Shown here: positions 14,481 to 15,430 of the stretch, in pieces
How positions within the stretch are numbered: the first letter of the stretch is position 1
Layout of the letters: every line of letters starts with the position of its first letter
Assembly (NCBI GenBank): GCA_041744735.1
Contig: JBGTKH010000564.1
Span: 1-15,430 of the forward strand
Length of the DNA stretch: 15,430 nucleotides
Origin: JBGTKH01 sp041744735
GTDB taxonomy: Bacteria; Planctomycetota; Planctomycetia; Pirellulales; Pirellulaceae
Direction: 5' to 3'
The notes under the pieces: generated by a model
Databases searched by the model: none
Seen by the model: only the letters and a program-made list of their open reading frames with translations
What the model was told of the DNA's origin: nothing
Program-made: the position numbers and the translations under genes

Positions 14481-15430
14481 TCAAAGTTCGCGGACGATGC
14501 GGAAGCCGAGGTTGGCGTAGTGGGCTTCGGCGGGGCGGTAGTCGCGGAAGGCGGCGCGGACGGCGGTGGGCGATTCGACGCTGCCGCCACGCATCACGTG
14601 GTACAGGCCAGCGTCAGCACCTTGCGGGTCGGTTTGCATCGCGGCGTCGTAGGTGGCGTAGTAATCGCTGCACCATTCCCACACGTTGCCCAGCATGTCG
14701 TGCAGGCCCCAGGGGTTCGGCTTGCGGCGGCCGACAAGCTGCGGCACACCCGCCGCGTTCGGCTGAAACCAAGCGTAATCCAACACCTCCACCTCGTTGT
14801 CGCCGCTGGGAAACGCCGTCTGCGTGCCGCCGCGACAGGCAAATTCCCATTCGGCTTCGGTCGGCAGGCGATAGCGAACTTTTTCCTTTTGACTCAGCCA
14901 CTGGCAAAACGCCGCTGCGTCGTTCCAGCTCACTTGAACTACCGGCGAGTTGGCGTCCTGAGCGAAGCCGGGACTGCGCCAGGTTCCGACGGGGCTGTTG
15001 TCATCGTTGTTATTTTGGTTCTGATTCTTCGGCTTCCCTTTTCCTTTGCCCGGAGAAAATGCCGGCGGCCCCGCCGCCCGTCGCTCGCGCTCACCGTCGG
15101 TGCGATAACCGGTCGCAGAGACGAATTGAAAGAACTGCGCGACGGTGACTTCGTGCAGACTGACGTAAACCGGGCGCGTCAGCCGCACGCGATGCTGCGG
15201 CGATTCGTCCGCCTCGTGGTTCTTCTCCGATTCGGGCGAGCCCATCAGCAACTCGCCGGGCGGCAGCAATTGCAGCTTGACGCCGATCGAATTCGTTTCG
15301 GTCAGCGGCGACTTCATGAAGCGTGCCCAGTTCTCTTGGAACGCTTTGGCCAGCGCGGGCGACAGCGGAGCAACGGCCAGCCCGGGGCCGAGCCCGGTTT
15401 CGCTGGTGCGAATGTCCGCCAGCCGCCGCT
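14481..15430 (-). CDS. SUMF1/FGE-fold protein lacking the FGE cysteines (partial, 5' end outside)
   Basis: An in-frame ATG lies at 15317, but the frame stays open to the window edge and the upstream residues (KAFQENWARF before MKSP) read as normal coding sequence, so I treat the gene as cut by the window. About 315 residues are visible. The FGE-sulfatase domain is clear: NSIGVKLQLLPPGELLMGS, SPVVQVSWNDAAAFCQWLS, YRLPTEAEWEFACRGG, NPWGLHDMLGNVWEWCSD, and RGGSV...AAFRDY...LGFRIV. True formylglycine-generating enzymes have a reactive cysteine pair in the RGGSW region; here RGGSVESPTAVRAAFRDYR has none, so that activity is unlikely. Planctomycetes carry many such proteins, often fused to kinase or signalling domains. 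A Lys/Asn/Gln-rich insertion (about 14990-15060) interrupts the domain. The missing N-terminus may hold another domain. Confidence 0.8.
   Translation of the reverse strand, partial: RRLADIRTSETGLGPGLAVAPLSPALAKAFQENWARFMKSPLTETNSIGVKLQLLPPGELLMGSPESEKNHEADESPQHRVRLTRPVYVSLHEVTVAQFFQFVSATGYRTDGERERRAAGPPAFSPGKGKGKPKNQNQNNNDDNSPVGTWRSPGFAQDANSPVVQVSWNDAAAFCQWLSQKEKVRYRLPTEAEWEFACRGGTQTAFPSGDNEVEVLDYAWFQPNAAGVPQLVGRRKPNPWGLHDMLGNVWEWCSDYYATYDAAMQTDPQGADAGLYHVMRGGSVESPTAVRAAFRDYRPAEAHYANLGFRIVREL

Overview
The window looks like a planctomycete-type chromosome. It has moderately high GC, periplasmic proteins that join an alpha-helical region to a TlpA/thioredoxin domain (one of them a double unit of 962 aa), a SUMF1/FGE-fold protein, and an ECF-like sigma factor inside an accessory region. 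The lineage is inferred from gene style only; no marker gene is present.

Layout. (1) 1-90 is the C-terminal tail of a short-chain dehydrogenase. (2) 247-1314 is an exported thioredoxin-domain protein. (3) 1398-4817, minus strand, is a large protein with a degenerate class III cyclase domain, a P-loop-less STAND ATPase and a TPR tail. Its upstream region carries eight copies of the hexamer GTTGCC/GGCAAC. (4) 5379-6742 is a plus-strand operon of an ECF-like sigma factor, a 72-aa unknown and a small zinc-ribbon protein, closed by a good intrinsic terminator. (5) 6793-7444 is a compact RNA-rich stretch: a tRNA with an Asp anticodon, a leader with alternative hairpins, a 74-aa Asp/Asn-rich peptide gene, a strong hairpin, a diverged tRNA copy with an Asn-type anticodon triplet, and a long bulged hairpin. 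(6) 7752-11174 holds three co-directional enzyme genes: an SbnA-like PLP enzyme, an SbnB-like dehydrogenase and a heme-oxygenase-like diiron oxidase (HDO). (7) 11579-14467 is the double thioredoxin lipoprotein. (8) 14481-15430, minus strand, is a partial SUMF1-fold protein.

How it may work together. SbnA and SbnB homologues are known to make L-2,3-diaminopropionate from O-phosphoserine and glutamate. An HDO enzyme next to them could act on that amino acid or on a derivative. The unusual part is the neighbour just upstream: a tiny gene whose product is nearly one-third Asp plus Asn, bracketed by two homologous 71-nt tRNA genes whose anticodon triplets (GTC and GTT) match those residues. A peptide or amino-acid natural product pathway with its own tRNAs is the most interesting reading, but it is inference. 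The accessory block (about 1.4-11.2 kb) sits between two paralogous thioredoxin-domain genes, as if inserted between them.
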